Position numbers and translations under genes: made by a program. The notes below the pieces were generated by a model. The model saw only the letters and a program-made list of their open reading frames with translations. It made no database searches and was not told the DNA's origin. Shown one piece after another: positions 28,250 through 37,050 of a stretch of DNA of 64,000 nt. Position 1 is the first letter of the stretch; each line of letters opens with the position of its first letter. Source of the stretch: an uncultured Actinomycetes bacterium (lineage in GTDB: Bacteria; Actinomycetota; Actinomycetes; Mycobacteriales; Nakamurellaceae); assembly GCA_937926105.1 (NCBI GenBank), contig CALANS010000050.1, positions 186,001-250,000 on the forward strand, read 5' to 3'.

Positions 28250-29860
28250 ATGAAAGGCGTTGTCGCATCACCCCAACCGGCCGCGTCCGAGTTAGGCGCC
28301 GCGGTGCTGGAGGCGGGCGGCAACGCCTTCGACGCGGCAGTTGCGGCCGGATTCATGCAGATGGTGACCGACCCGTTCATGTGCGGTCTCGGCGGGTGGG
28401 GATCGGCCACCATTTATCAGGCGAGCACGGCGACGTTCGAACACATCGGCTTCTGGGCCCGCATCGGCTCCAAGATGCGGCCCGATATGTGGGCCGACGA
28501 CATTCGCGGATTCACCGACCTGTGGCGCTTCCCGATCTTCCAAGACCACCGGAACTTGCGCGGTTACACCTCCATCATGACGCCGGGAACGGTGGCCGGA
28601 TTCGGGGAGATCCACCGACGATACGCCAGCAAGCCCTGGGCAGAACTGCTCGAACCCGCCATCCGGCTGTCGGACGATGGTTACCTCATACCCGAGTACG
28701 TCGCCGAGCACGTCCGGGTGTCGATGGTCCCGGAGTTTCCACACCCTCGTGACAAGTACGCGGCCAACGACGCCGCGCGTGCCCTCTTTCACGGACCCGA
28801 CGGCAACATGTTCGAGACCGGGCACGACTACCGCAATCCCGATCAGGCGCGCTCGCTGGAGCGGCTCGCCAAGAACGGGCCGGACGACTTCTACACCGGC
28901 GGGCTCGCGGACACCATCGTGGCGGACTTCGAAGCCAATGGCGCCTTTGTCACCCGCGAGGACCTCGCCGCATACCGCCCGGTGGTCGAGCCTCCGTTGA
29001 CGGTGGACTACCGGGGGTACCAGGTGGCCAGCTCCGCCGTGCCGGGAGGCGGACTTCTGACCCTGCAGGTGCTCAAGGTGCTCGAGCAGTTCGATCTGGG
29101 CGCCCTGGAGCACAACGGTCCGGAGCACGGCTTCATCGTCGGGGCCGCGCTGGCGTGGGCCGGAGTGACCCGCGGACGCCACCTGACCGACCCAGCCTTC
29201 GCGGACGTGCCGGTCGAGCATCTGCTGTCGGACGAGCACGCCGCCGAGGTCGCCGACCGCATCCGGCGGCACCAACTTCCCGACCGCAAGACGCTGAATG
29301 TGCCGGGCTACACCACGCACCTGTCCGTGATGGACGAGCAGGGCAACTGCGTGTCCATCACGCACACCCTCACCACCTGCGCAGGCATCGTCGTGCCGGG
29401 CACCGGATTCACCTGGAACAACTGTGTCGCGCTGATGGACCCCATCCCCGGCCGGCCCAACTCCTACCAGCCGGGCAAGGCGCGGGCCAGCGCCATCTCA
29501 CCCTCGGTCATATCTAAGAACGGCGAGCCGTGGGCCGTGCTGGGCGCTCCCGGAGGATGGTCGATCTCGTCGGCGGTGTCACAGGTCACGAGCAATCTGA
29601 TCGACTTCGGCATGACCCCGGTGGAGGCGGTCAGCGCGCCCCGCTTCCACTCCGAAGGCGATCCGATCTATTGCGAGTTGCGGGTGCCACAGCGCACCGT
29701 CGACGCCTTGCGCGGGCACGGCATGAACGTCCAACGGCTGTTGCGCAACTACGACGGGGCCCTGGCCAGGGTGCAGGTCGCCGGCCGAATGGGTGGCAGC
29801 TTCAAGGGCGCCTCGGACCCGCGCAAGGACGGTGGCTCGGTGGCGATCGCCCATCGCTAG
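28250..29860 (+). CDS. Gamma-glutamyltransferase family hydrolase (GGT 2), apparently cytoplasmic
   Basis: This second GGT-type Ntn-hydrolase has 536 residues and self-cleavage motif PGYTTHLSVMDEQG (likely nucleophile Thr355). N-terminal GGNAFDAAVAAGFMQMVTDPFMCGLGGWG matches the family's structural core, and GAPGGWSISSAVSQ is the late Gly-rich loop. It starts MKGVVASPQPAASELG directly at the domain, without a signal peptide. AAGGAG precedes the ATG by 10 bp. It closes the importer operon, 118 bp after the binding protein. It is clearly divergent from GGT 1, so the two probably act on different substrates or steps. Confidence 0.88.
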   Translation: MKGVVASPQPAASELGAAVLEAGGNAFDAAVAAGFMQMVTDPFMCGLGGWGSATIYQASTATFEHIGFWARIGSKMRPDMWADDIRGFTDLWRFPIFQDHRNLRGYTSIMTPGTVAGFGEIHRRYASKPWAELLEPAIRLSDDGYLIPEYVAEHVRVSMVPEFPHPRDKYAANDAARALFHGPDGNMFETGHDYRNPDQARSLERLAKNGPDDFYTGGLADTIVADFEANGAFVTREDLAAYRPVVEPPLTVDYRGYQVASSAVPGGGLLTLQVLKVLEQFDLGALEHNGPEHGFIVGAALAWAGVTRGRHLTDPAFADVPVEHLLSDEHAAEVADRIRRHQLPDRKTLNVPGYTTHLSVMDEQGNCVSITHTLTTCAGIVVPGTGFTWNNCVALMDPIPGRPNSYQPGKARASAISPSVISKNGEPWAVLGAPGGWSISSAVSQVTSNLIDFGMTPVEAVSAPRFHSEGDPIYCELRVPQRTVDALRGHGMNVQRLLRNYDGALARVQVAGRMGGSFKGASDPRKDGGSVAIAHR

Positions 29861-29880
29861 GCTGACCGCATGTCGGGCGT

Positions 29881-29909
29881 TTGATGTTGCCCGAGTACCC
29901 CGCTATCCT
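29881..29909 (+). promoter_or_regulatory. Predicted sigma-A-type promoter for rpmB
   Basis: TTGATG at 29881-29886 and TATCCT at 29904-29909 are separated by 17 bp, a near-ideal vegetative promoter, about 130 bp before the rpmB start. It begins only 20 bp after the GGT 2 stop, so rpmB is transcribed separately from the catabolic island. Confidence 0.6.
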
Positions 29910-30042
29910 GGTGGGGTTGCCCGGAGCTTTCCGGGCCGTTTTCGACTGCCCTGACCGGCGGTCCACCGCCTGGAGCATTGCCTATCGAGCATGCCGAAGC
30001 GGCGCCGTGCCGGTCGCCAGATGTGAGAGGTTGTGCCCAGAG

Positions 30043-30234
30043 ATGGCTGCCGTGTGTGACGTGTGTGGCAAGGGTCCCGGATTCGGCATGAGCGTGTCGC
30101 ACTCGCACCGCCGGACGCACCGCCGGTGGAACCCGAACATCCAGTCCGTTCGCGCCCAGGTGGCGCCCGGAACCGTGCGCAAGATCAACGCGTGCACGTC
30201 GTGCCTGAAGGCCGGCAAGGTCGCGCGCGGCTGA
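30043..30234 (+). CDS. rpmB: 50S ribosomal protein L28
   Basis: The 63-residue basic protein begins [24 protein letters not shown] and keeps both CxxC pairs (CDVC and CTSC), so it is the zinc-binding form. The ATG at 30043 follows a CCCAGAG-type weak site. L28 normally sits near recG in Actinobacteria; here about 12 kb of catabolic genes separate them. Confidence 0.95.
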   Translation: MAAVCDVCGKGPGFGMSVSHSHRRTHRRWNPNIQSVRAQVAPGTVRKINACTSCLKAGKVARG

Positions 30235-30343
30235 GCATCGGGAACCCCCAAGGCCCCGAGCCCAGCATCAGCAACGCCAGCGGCGGGAGCTGAGCGCCGC
30301 GGCATCGAGCGGCGGCGCCGCACCTTCCTACCGAGAGTCGACA

Positions 30344-30376
30344 CGGCGGGACGGACCGAATCGGTTCGTCCCGCCG
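30344..30376. terminator. Bidirectional terminator hairpin between rpmB and ilvE
   Basis: CGGCGGGACG at 30344-30353 pairs perfectly with CGTCCCGCCG at 30367-30376, and the loop itself contains ACCGA-A-TCGGT, giving a long near-continuous stem. It is followed by TTCTCTGTCT. It lies between convergent genes and could end both transcripts. Confidence 0.7.
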
Positions 30377-30423
30377 TTCTCTGTCTACTGCAACGGTCTA
30401 CTGCGAGATCTATGGTGGGGGCG

Positions 30424-31524
30424 TCAGCGCGCCGGGACCAGCGTGTGCCGCCAGCCGTGTGGGTCGGGCGCCGTGCCGTGCTGGATCGAGGTGAGCGCCT
30501 CCCGCAGCGCCAGCGTCACCGGCCCGGGCTCACCGCCGCCGATGGTGAAGGAGCTGTCGATGCCGCGCACCCCGCCCACCGGGGTCAGCACCGCGGCGGT
30601 GCCGCAGCCGAAGACCTCCGTCATCTCCCCGCTGTCGACCGCCTTGGCCCACTCGTCGGTGGAGATCCGGCGTTCGGTGGCCAGGTAGCCCAGATCCCGG
30701 GCCAGGGTCAGCACCGAGTCCCGGGTGATGCCCGGCAGCAGGGACCCGTTCAGCTCGGGGGTGACGATCTCGACGTGGCCGGACTCCGGGGTGCCGTAGA
30801 CGAAGCACAGGTTGTTGGTGCCCATCTCCTCCACCCACCGGCGCTCCACCGCATCCAGCCAGACCACCTGGTCGCAACCCCGGGCCGACGCCTCGGCCTG
30901 CGCGAGCAGGGAGGCCGCGTAGTTCCCGCCGGTCTTGGCCGCGCCGGTGCCGCCGGGCGCCGCACGCACGTACTCGGTGGACAGCCACACCGTGACGCCG
31001 GTCGCGCCATGCGCGAAGTAGATGCCCGCCGGCGAGGCGATCAGGCAGTAGGTGATCTGCCGCGCCGGATGCACACCCAGCGCGACCTCGGAGGCGAACA
31101 TGAACGGACGCAGGTACAGCGAGGTGTCGGGTGCATCGGGAACCCAGGCACGATCGACCTCGACCAGCTCGGCCAGGGACTGCACGAACAGTTCCTCCGG
31201 CAATTCCGGCATGGCCAGTCGCTGGGCGGACCGGGCGAACCGAGTCGCATTGGCCTGCGGCCGGAAGGCGGCGACCGAACCGTCCGGCTGACGGTAGGCC
31301 TTGAGCCCCTCGAAGATCTCCTGCCCGTAGTGCAGCACCATCGCCGCGGGATCCAGCGTGAAGGGCGCATAGGGCACCACCCGCTCGTCGTGCCAGCCCC
31401 GCTCGGCGTCCCAGTCGATGAGCACCATGTGATCGGTGAAGTACTTGCCGAATCCCGGCGCGGCCAGGATCTCGGCCAGCCGATCCGGTGACGTGGGGTG
31501 CGGGGTCACGGTGCGGGCGAACAT
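30424..31524 (-). CDS. ilvE: Branched-chain amino acid aminotransferase
   Basis: IlvE is a fold-type IV PLP enzyme that makes or breaks down valine, leucine and isoleucine with 2-oxoglutarate. The 366-residue sequence shows [19 protein letters not shown], the PLP-binding Lys in [12 protein letters not shown], and the late [19 protein letters not shown]. Start ATG 31524 gives [19 protein letters not shown], like other actinobacterial IlvE proteins. In M. tuberculosis ilvE is next to gcvT; here a 20-kb island lies between them. Confidence 0.96.
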   Translation of the reverse strand: MFARTVTPHPTSPDRLAEILAAPGFGKYFTDHMVLIDWDAERGWHDERVVPYAPFTLDPAAMVLHYGQEIFEGLKAYRQPDGSVAAFRPQANATRFARSAQRLAMPELPEELFVQSLAELVEVDRAWVPDAPDTSLYLRPFMFASEVALGVHPARQITYCLIASPAGIYFAHGATGVTVWLSTEYVRAAPGGTGAAKTGGNYAASLLAQAEASARGCDQVVWLDAVERRWVEEMGTNNLCFVYGTPESGHVEIVTPELNGSLLPGITRDSVLTLARDLGYLATERRISTDEWAKAVDSGEMTEVFGCGTAAVLTPVGGVRGIDSSFTIGGGEPGPVTLALREALTSIQHGTAPDPHGWRHTLVPAR

Positions 31525-31665
31525 GGTTGGGCTCCTCGATGCGGCCGGGGGCGCGCTGGCGCGCGGGCTGGTGGGGCGGTCGGCGGACCGCGGGTCACAT
31601 CCGTGCTGCGGTGCCTCTACGGTAGCGCGAACTCCTAGGACGCCCGATAGTCGGGGGTCCTTCTA

Positions 31666-32403
31666 TCAGCGCTCGATCAGGGTCACGTCGAACGAGTACA
31701 GCTCCGGCCGGTAGACGTGCACGCCGTACTCGACGGCCCGGCCGACGTCGTCGAACGCGGTGCGTTGCATCGTCAGCAAGGGGCTGCCCGCTCGTTCCCC
31801 CAGCAACTCACCCTCCCGCGGGGTCGCGGGCCTGGCACCGATCCGCTGGTGAGCGATCCGGATGTGCACGCCCCGACGACGCAGCAGGTCGTACAGCCCG
31901 CCGTCGGCCAGCAGCTCCGGATCGGTCACGCCCAGCTCGGTGGGCAGGTAGTTGGTCATCAGCGCCAGCGGCTGGCCCTCGGTCAGGCGCACCCGATCCA
32001 GCCTCGTCACCTCCGTGCCCGCGGGCACCCCCAGCTGGGACGCGACGTGGTCGGGCGCCGCCTGGACCCCCAGGTGCAACACAGTGGTCGACGGTGCCCG
32101 CCCACTGCGTCGCAGGTCGTCGTACAGGCTGGTCAGTTCGACGCTGCGCCGAACCTGCCCCTGCACCACCTGGGTCCCCACACCGCGCTTGCGCACCAGC
32201 AGGCCCTTGTCCACCAGCTCCTGGATGGCCCGGCGCATCGTCGGCCGGGACAAGCCCAGCGCCTCCGCGAGCACGATCTCGTTGTCCAGCCGCTGGCCGA
32301 CCGGCAGCGCCCCATCAAGGATCGCCCGCTCGATCTGGGTGGCCGCCTGGAAGTACAGCGGCACCGGCGAGGATCGGTCGATCTCAACGGGAAGCGGTTT
32401 CAC
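31666..32403 (-). CDS. GntR-family repressor, HutC/UTRA subfamily, probable regulator of the inositol/mannoside island
   Basis: This 245-residue regulator has an N-terminal winged helix (VPLYFQAATQIERAILDGALPVG, then LAEALGLSRPTMRRAIQELVDKGLLVRKRG) and a C-terminal UTRA effector domain, ending FDVTLIER. UTRA proteins bind sugars or sugar phosphates. It is divergent from iolC with about 120 bp between. A palindromic region there contains WTGTMMTGACAW, a motif that recurs before two other operons of the island. It is therefore the best candidate to repress all three and itself. The ligand may be an inositol breakdown intermediate; this is inference. Confidence 0.9.
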   Translation of the reverse strand: MKPLPVEIDRSSPVPLYFQAATQIERAILDGALPVGQRLDNEIVLAEALGLSRPTMRRAIQELVDKGLLVRKRGVGTQVVQGQVRRSVELTSLYDDLRRSGRAPSTTVLHLGVQAAPDHVASQLGVPAGTEVTRLDRVRLTEGQPLALMTNYLPTELGVTDPELLADGGLYDLLRRRGVHIRIAHQRIGARPATPREGELLGERAGSPLLTMQRTAFDDVGRAVEYGVHVYRPELYSFDVTLIER

Positions 32404-32460
32404 ATCGGCTCCTGGGGTCGGTGCTGTGCGCCGAGCCTAGCGCCCCTCCGACCAATAGTT

Positions 32461-32489
32461 ATGCTTGTCCTGACATAGAGACATAGCAT
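32461..32489. promoter_or_regulatory. Candidate GntR operator between the repressor gene and iolC
   Basis: The imperfect palindrome runs from ATGCTTGTC to GACATAGCAT and contains TTGTCCTGACAT at 32465-32476. It sits in the AT-rich middle of the divergent intergenic region, 50 bp before the iolC ATG, where it would cover promoters on both strands. The core matches sites at 35481-35492 and 49280-49291. Confidence 0.6.
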
Positions 32490-32525
32490 CGACTGGGCGA
32501 TGTCGCTCGAGAGGATGATCCAGGG

Positions 32526-33533
32526 ATGAACGCCCCGCCGCCCCCGCCCCCGTCCGGCCCGCCGGCGTGGGACGTGGTGACCATGGGCCGATCCGGCGTG
32601 GACATCTACCCGGCACAGGTGGGGCGACATCTGGAGGACGTCGACTCCTTCGTTAAGTTCGTCGGCGGCTCCCCCACCAATGTCGCGGTCGCCGCGGCCC
32701 GACTGGGCAGGCGGGTGGCACTGGTAACGGGAGTGGGTGACGATCCCTTCGGGCGATACGTGCTGCGGGAGCTGGCCGCCTTTGGGGTGGACACCTCCAT
32801 GGTCGTCACCGTCGGGACCGCCCCCACCCCTGTCACCTTCTGCGAGATCTTCCCGCCGGACGATTTCCCCATCTACTTCCATCGCCATCCGGCCGCTCCG
32901 GACCTGCAGATCCGGCCCGCGGACATCGATCCGGTCGGCATCGCCGGCGCGGGCGTGTTCTGGATCTCCGTCACCGGCCTTTCCGCGCAGCCCAGCCGGG
33001 AGGCACATCACACCGCGCTGGCCGCTCGCGGTCGGGCCCGGTTCACCGTGCTGGATCTGGACTATCGCCCCACCCTGTGGACCTCGGAGGCGGATGCGAC
33101 CGCGCAGGTGCAGCACGTGCTCGGGCAGGTCGACGTGGTCGTTGGCAACGTGGAAGAGTGCCGGGTGGCCCTCGGTTCGACCGACCCGGTGCGCCCGGAC
33201 GACGCCGCGGAACGACTGCTCGCCGCGGGGGTCGAGCTGGCCGTGGTCAAGCAGGGGCCGGCCGGAGTGCTTGCCGCCACTGCGACCGAACGAATCCGGG
33301 TGCCTGCCTTCGACATCGCGGTGGTCAATGGCCTGGGAGCCGGTGACGGGTTTGGCGGGGCGCTGTGTCACGGGCTGCTGTCCGGCTGGCCGCTGGCGGA
33401 AACCATCGCATTCGCCGGTGCGGCCGGCGCCCTGGTGGCAAGTCGGCTGGGATGCTCGGTGGCCATGCCCACCGCCGAGGAGGTCGCCGCCCTGCGCGCC
33501 GGCACCGGCGTGTCGACGCCGGCGGCGCCATGA
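32526..33533 (+). CDS. iolC: 5-dehydro-2-deoxygluconokinase (IolC, PfkB family)
   Basis: IolC phosphorylates 5-dehydro-2-deoxy-D-gluconate in myo-inositol breakdown. The 335-residue protein is a PfkB/ribokinase fold with the IolC-like opening VTMGRSGVDIYPAQVG, the substrate-site FVGGSPTNVAVAAARLGRRVALVTGVGDDPFG, and the catalytic Asp in NGLGAGDGFGGAL. The N-terminus has an unusual run of prolines (APPPPPPSGPP). Its stop overlaps the ATG of the aldolase by four bases, so the two steps are coupled. Confidence 0.93.
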   Translation: MNAPPPPPPSGPPAWDVVTMGRSGVDIYPAQVGRHLEDVDSFVKFVGGSPTNVAVAAARLGRRVALVTGVGDDPFGRYVLRELAAFGVDTSMVVTVGTAPTPVTFCEIFPPDDFPIYFHRHPAAPDLQIRPADIDPVGIAGAGVFWISVTGLSAQPSREAHHTALAARGRARFTVLDLDYRPTLWTSEADATAQVQHVLGQVDVVVGNVEECRVALGSTDPVRPDDAAERLLAAGVELAVVKQGPAGVLAATATERIRVPAFDIAVVNGLGAGDGFGGALCHGLLSGWPLAETIAFAGAAGALVASRLGCSVAMPTAEEVAALRAGTGVSTPAAP

Positions 33534-34519
33534 CCGGGACGTCCGCGGCCGACCACCGCAGTACTGAGCACCGCAGCACTGACCTCCACAGTGCCGAACC
33601 GCACGGTGCCGAACCGCACGGTGCCGAATCCCACAGTGCCGATCGCCGGCAGGCCTTCGCGGACCTGCGCCGGACCCGCGCCTTCGACCCGGACGCGATC
33701 GGCCGGGCCGCCGCCTGCCGCACCCGGCGGCCGCTGCTCGGACCGAATGGCACACTCTTGATCATCGCCGCGGATCATCCGGCGCGTGCGGCGCTGTCCG
33801 CCGGAGACCAACCCGATGCCATGGCCGATCGTTACTCGCTGCTCGAGCGCCTGCTGGTCTGTCTGGACAACCCGCGGGTGGATGGCGTGTTGGCGACCGC
33901 CGACGTGATCGACGACCTGCTGCTGCTGGGCGCGCTGGACGGCCGGCTGGCGATCGGCTCGATGAACCGGGGTGGCCTGGCCGGGTCGGTGTTCGAGCTG
34001 GACGACCGGATCACCGGCTACGACACCCGGTCCCTGGTGAGCCAACACCTGGACGGCGGCAAGATGCTGTGCCGTATCGATCCCGACGACGCCGGAACGG
34101 CGGCCACCCTGCAGACCGCTGGGCGCGTCGTGACGGAACTGGCGGCGGCCGGTCTGATGGCCATGATCGAGCCGTTCTGGGCGAGCCGGAACGCCAACGG
34201 GCGGGTGGTGAACGACCTGTCCACCGAGGCGGTGGTGCGGTCGGTGGCGGTGGCCTCCGGGCTCGGCGGGCGGTCGTCGCACACCTGGCTCAAGCTGCCA
34301 ATGGTGTCGGGCATGGACCGCGTGATGGCGGCTACCACGCTGCCCACTGTGGTGCTCGGCGGCGCCGGCGGGGGCCCAACCGAGCGGCACCTGGACGCCT
34401 GGGGACGGGCACTGACCCTGCCGGGGGTGCGCGGACTGGCGGTCGGCCGCGCACTGCTGTACCCGCCGGACGACGATGTGGCGGGTGCCGTGGCCGCGGC
34501 GGCCGCCCTGCTGACCTAG
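33530..34519 (+). CDS. Cgl0159-family (beta/alpha)8 aldolase-like protein of inositol catabolism
   Basis: This 329-residue protein resembles the aldolase found between iolC and iolB in Corynebacterium glutamicum (Cgl0159). There it probably splits 2-deoxy-5-keto-gluconate 6-phosphate in place of IolJ. Visible parts are LLIIAADHPARAAL, GGLAGSVFELDDRITGYD, MIEPFWASRNANGR and TWLKLPM near the barrel strands with the likely Schiff-base Lys. The first 40 residues are a low-complexity repeat (units such as EPHGA) encoded by 15-bp tandem repeats, absent from the family core. ATG 33530 overlaps the iolC stop. Confidence 0.85.
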   Translation: MTGTSAADHRSTEHRSTDLHSAEPHGAEPHGAESHSADRRQAFADLRRTRAFDPDAIGRAAACRTRRPLLGPNGTLLIIAADHPARAALSAGDQPDAMADRYSLLERLLVCLDNPRVDGVLATADVIDDLLLLGALDGRLAIGSMNRGGLAGSVFELDDRITGYDTRSLVSQHLDGGKMLCRIDPDDAGTAATLQTAGRVVTELAAAGLMAMIEPFWASRNANGRVVNDLSTEAVVRSVAVASGLGGRSSHTWLKLPMVSGMDRVMAATTLPTVVLGGAGGGPTERHLDAWGRALTLPGVRGLAVGRALLYPPDDDVAGAVAAAAALLT

Positions 34520-34576
34520 CGGTGCTGGTCCCGAGCTCGGGCCGCGGGCGGTGACGAATCCTAGGGAGGTGAGCCG

Positions 34577-35428
34577 ATGGAGAACGAACGCTGGATCGTG
34601 CGAGCCGGATCGGCCCCCGACGGGCCGTTCGGCCTGTCGCTGACCCCGCAGCGCGCCGGATGGGCCTGCTCGGGGCTGCGGCTGCTCGCCCTGCCACCCG
34701 GCGGCACGGTCGGGTTCGACTCCGGCGACGAGGAGATGTTGCTGGTGCCGCTGGCCGGGTCGGTGGACGTGCGGGTGGACGACAGCGAGTTCCCGCTGCA
34801 CGGCCGCGAGTCGGTGTTCACCGGCCACACCGACAGGGCGTACCTGCCGATGGGCGCAGCGGTGCAGCTGGCCAGCACCGACGGCGGACGGTTCGCGCTG
34901 GCCACCGCGCGCGCCGCGCAGCGATACCCGGCTCGATACCTTCCGGCGCAGCAGATCGCCTCGACACTGCGTGGCACCGGAGGCGTGTCCCGCCAGGTGG
35001 TGGATCTGGCCAACGCCGAGTTGTGCCCGGCGGAAAGGCTGATCGTCTGCGAGGTCTACACGCCGGCGGGCAACACCTCCTCCGCACCGCCACACAAGCA
35101 CGACAGGGCCGGCCCCAACGAGACCGAGCTGGAGGAGATCTACTACTTCGAGCTGTCCAGCGAGAGTCGCGACGGGGCAACCCATGCCACCACCGCGTCC
35201 GACCACCGGCCGATCGCCGTGCACACCACCGTGCACGGCGGAGACGTGGCACTGGTGCCCTACGGCTGGCACGGCCCGACCGCGGCGCCTTCCGACGCCG
35301 ACCTGTACTACCTGAACGTGATGGCCGGCCCAGTGCGCTCCTGGCAGGTGACGTTCCACCCGACCGCCGGACCCCGCCCCGACCCGGACGCCCCAGTCGA
35401 TCCCCGACTGCCGCTGGTTCGACCCTAG
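34577..35428 (+). CDS. iolB: 5-deoxy-glucuronate isomerase
   Basis: IolB is a bicupin that isomerises 5-deoxyglucuronate to 5-dehydro-2-deoxygluconate, the substrate of IolC. The 283-residue sequence shows the family metal-site stretch SAPPHKHDRAG, EEIYYFEL, and HGGDVALVPYGWHGPTAAP. GGGAGGTGA precedes the ATG. Together with iolC and the Cgl0159-type gene it completes the lower inositol pathway here; iolD and iolA are not in this window. Confidence 0.94.
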   Translation: MENERWIVRAGSAPDGPFGLSLTPQRAGWACSGLRLLALPPGGTVGFDSGDEEMLLVPLAGSVDVRVDDSEFPLHGRESVFTGHTDRAYLPMGAAVQLASTDGGRFALATARAAQRYPARYLPAQQIASTLRGTGGVSRQVVDLANAELCPAERLIVCEVYTPAGNTSSAPPHKHDRAGPNETELEEIYYFELSSESRDGATHATTASDHRPIAVHTTVHGGDVALVPYGWHGPTAAPSDADLYYLNVMAGPVRSWQVTFHPTAGPRPDPDAPVDPRLPLVRP

Positions 35429-35480
35429 CGGGCGCGCACCCGGCTCGATCACGCTGGGCGGCCGCTCTTGACGGGGTGTA

Positions 35481-35513
35481 ATGTACTGACAAATTGACAT
35501 CCTGATGTCGATC
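35481..35513 (+). promoter_or_regulatory. Regulatory region before the sugar ABC importer operon
   Basis: ATGTACTGACAA (35481-35492) matches the island motif WTGTMMTGACAW. Directly after it, GACATC-CT-GATGTC (35497-35510) is a perfect short palindrome. A TTGACG at 35468-35473 may be the -35 box. All lie within 70 bp of the binding-protein ATG, placing the sites on or just after the promoter, as expected for a repressor. Confidence 0.55.
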
Positions 35514-35536
35514 TACTTCCACCTGAGGGAGGACGC

Positions 35537-37039
35537 ATGCGCGCTCTGCACAAAACCGCGATCACCGCGACCGGATTGGCGGCGGCCCTGATCCTGGCCG
35601 CCTGCGGGTCGTCATCCGGGGGCGCGGGAGGTTCCGGAACCTCCGGAGCCGCGACGCCGTCCGGAGCGCCCGCACCGTCCGGATCCTCGACCGGGACCTC
35701 CCCGTCCGGCGGTGCGTCGGGCACCACACCTGGCGGCGGTGGCGCACCGGTCACACTGACCATTGCCAGCAACGCCATCGTGGGTGGCAAGAACGACCAG
35801 GAGGCCTCCTGGATCACCAACTGGGTGATCCCGAACTTCGAGAAGGCCGAGAAGGCCAAGGGTGTCGACGTCACCGTCAAGTTCCAGGCATCCGGCGTGG
35901 ACGACGAGCAGTACAAGGCCAAGCTCGCCCTGGATCTCAAGAGCGGCGGCGGCCCCGATGTGTTTGCCATCGACGGCATCTGGGTCGGCGAATTCGCCCA
36001 GGCCGGCTACATCAAGCCGCTGGCCGACGTCGTCGGCGATTCCTATCAGGACTGGGACGGCTGGGCCCAGATCTCAAAGGCGGTGCAGGGCAACGCATCG
36101 TTCAACGGCAAGCTCTACGGCATCCCGGTCGGCACCGACGGGCGGGTGCTGTTCTACAACAAGAAGCTGTTCGCCCAGGCAGGGCTGGGCGCCGACTGGC
36201 AGCCGGGGAGCTGGGCCGACATCATCTCCACCGCCCAGACTCTCAAGCAGAAGCTGCCCGATGTGACCCCGCTGCAGATCAACGCTGGTACCGCGATGGG
36301 CGAGGCCACGACTGCCCAGGGCTTCCTGCCACTGCTGGCGGGCACCGGAGTGTCGCTGTACGACAACGGCAAGTGGCAGGGCAACACCCAACAGATCCGC
36401 GACGTGCTGACCTTCTACAACACCATCTACAACACCGACAAGCTCGGCGACGTCAACTACCAACTGGACGCCAAGGGCCGCGATGAGTCGTTCGCCGACT
36501 TCGCCGCCGGGAAGATCGCCATCCTGGCCGAAAGCGACTACTTGTGGCGCAGCGTGATCGACCCCAAGGTCGGCATCGACCCGATCAAGGACAAGGTCGG
36601 CACCGTCGGATACACCCTGATTCCGGCCGAGAAGCCCGGTTCCGGTATCCGGGGCCAGGACTTCGTCTCCGTCTCCGGTGGATCGATCTACACCTTGAAC
36701 CCCCACTCGAAGAACGCCAAGCTGGCGTTCGACCTGATGACCTTCACCCAGTCCCCCGATGCGATCAAGGCCCGGCTGAACGGCACCGCGCAGATCACCG
36801 AGCGAAACGACGTCAACGCCGAGGTGCTGGCGAACGACCCCATGTTGACCTTCGCGTCGCAAAAGGTGTTGCCGCTGACCACCTACCGGCCGAGCCTGGC
36901 CGAGTATCCGCAGGTTTCGCTGGCGCTGCAGCAGGCCAGTGCCGACGTCGTGTCCGGTACCAGCGTCGCCGATGCGGAGGCCAACTATCAGGCGGCGTTG
37001 GAAAAGGCGGTCGGCAAGGACAAGGTGATCAGCAACTAG
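35537..37039 (+). CDS. Lipoprotein sugar-binding protein of an ABC importer (SBP family 1)
   Basis: This 500-residue extracellular binding protein has a Sec signal, MRALHKTAITATGLAAALIL, ending at a lipobox AAC with Cys23. A 50-residue Ser/Gly/Thr/Pro tether follows, and then the family 1 binding domain (KLYGIPVGTDGRVLFYNKKLFAQAGL). It starts a five-gene operon with two permeases, an ATPase and a PHP hydrolase. The ligand is likely a carbohydrate or polyol conjugate; the iol genes upstream and the mannosidase nearby suggest an inositol-containing glycoside. Confidence 0.93.
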   Translation: MRALHKTAITATGLAAALILAACGSSSGGAGGSGTSGAATPSGAPAPSGSSTGTSPSGGASGTTPGGGGAPVTLTIASNAIVGGKNDQEASWITNWVIPNFEKAEKAKGVDVTVKFQASGVDDEQYKAKLALDLKSGGGPDVFAIDGIWVGEFAQAGYIKPLADVVGDSYQDWDGWAQISKAVQGNASFNGKLYGIPVGTDGRVLFYNKKLFAQAGLGADWQPGSWADIISTAQTLKQKLPDVTPLQINAGTAMGEATTAQGFLPLLAGTGVSLYDNGKWQGNTQQIRDVLTFYNTIYNTDKLGDVNYQLDAKGRDESFADFAAGKIAILAESDYLWRSVIDPKVGIDPIKDKVGTVGYTLIPAEKPGSGIRGQDFVSVSGGSIYTLNPHSKNAKLAFDLMTFTQSPDAIKARLNGTAQITERNDVNAEVLANDPMLTFASQKVLPLTTYRPSLAEYPQVSLALQQASADVVSGTSVADAEANYQAALEKAVGKDKVISN

Positions 37040-37050
37040 CGCCGCTGGCC

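Noticed and set aside
30235..30343. A small gene after rpmB
   Set aside because: No ORF with a ribosome site; the stretch only leads into the terminator hairpin.
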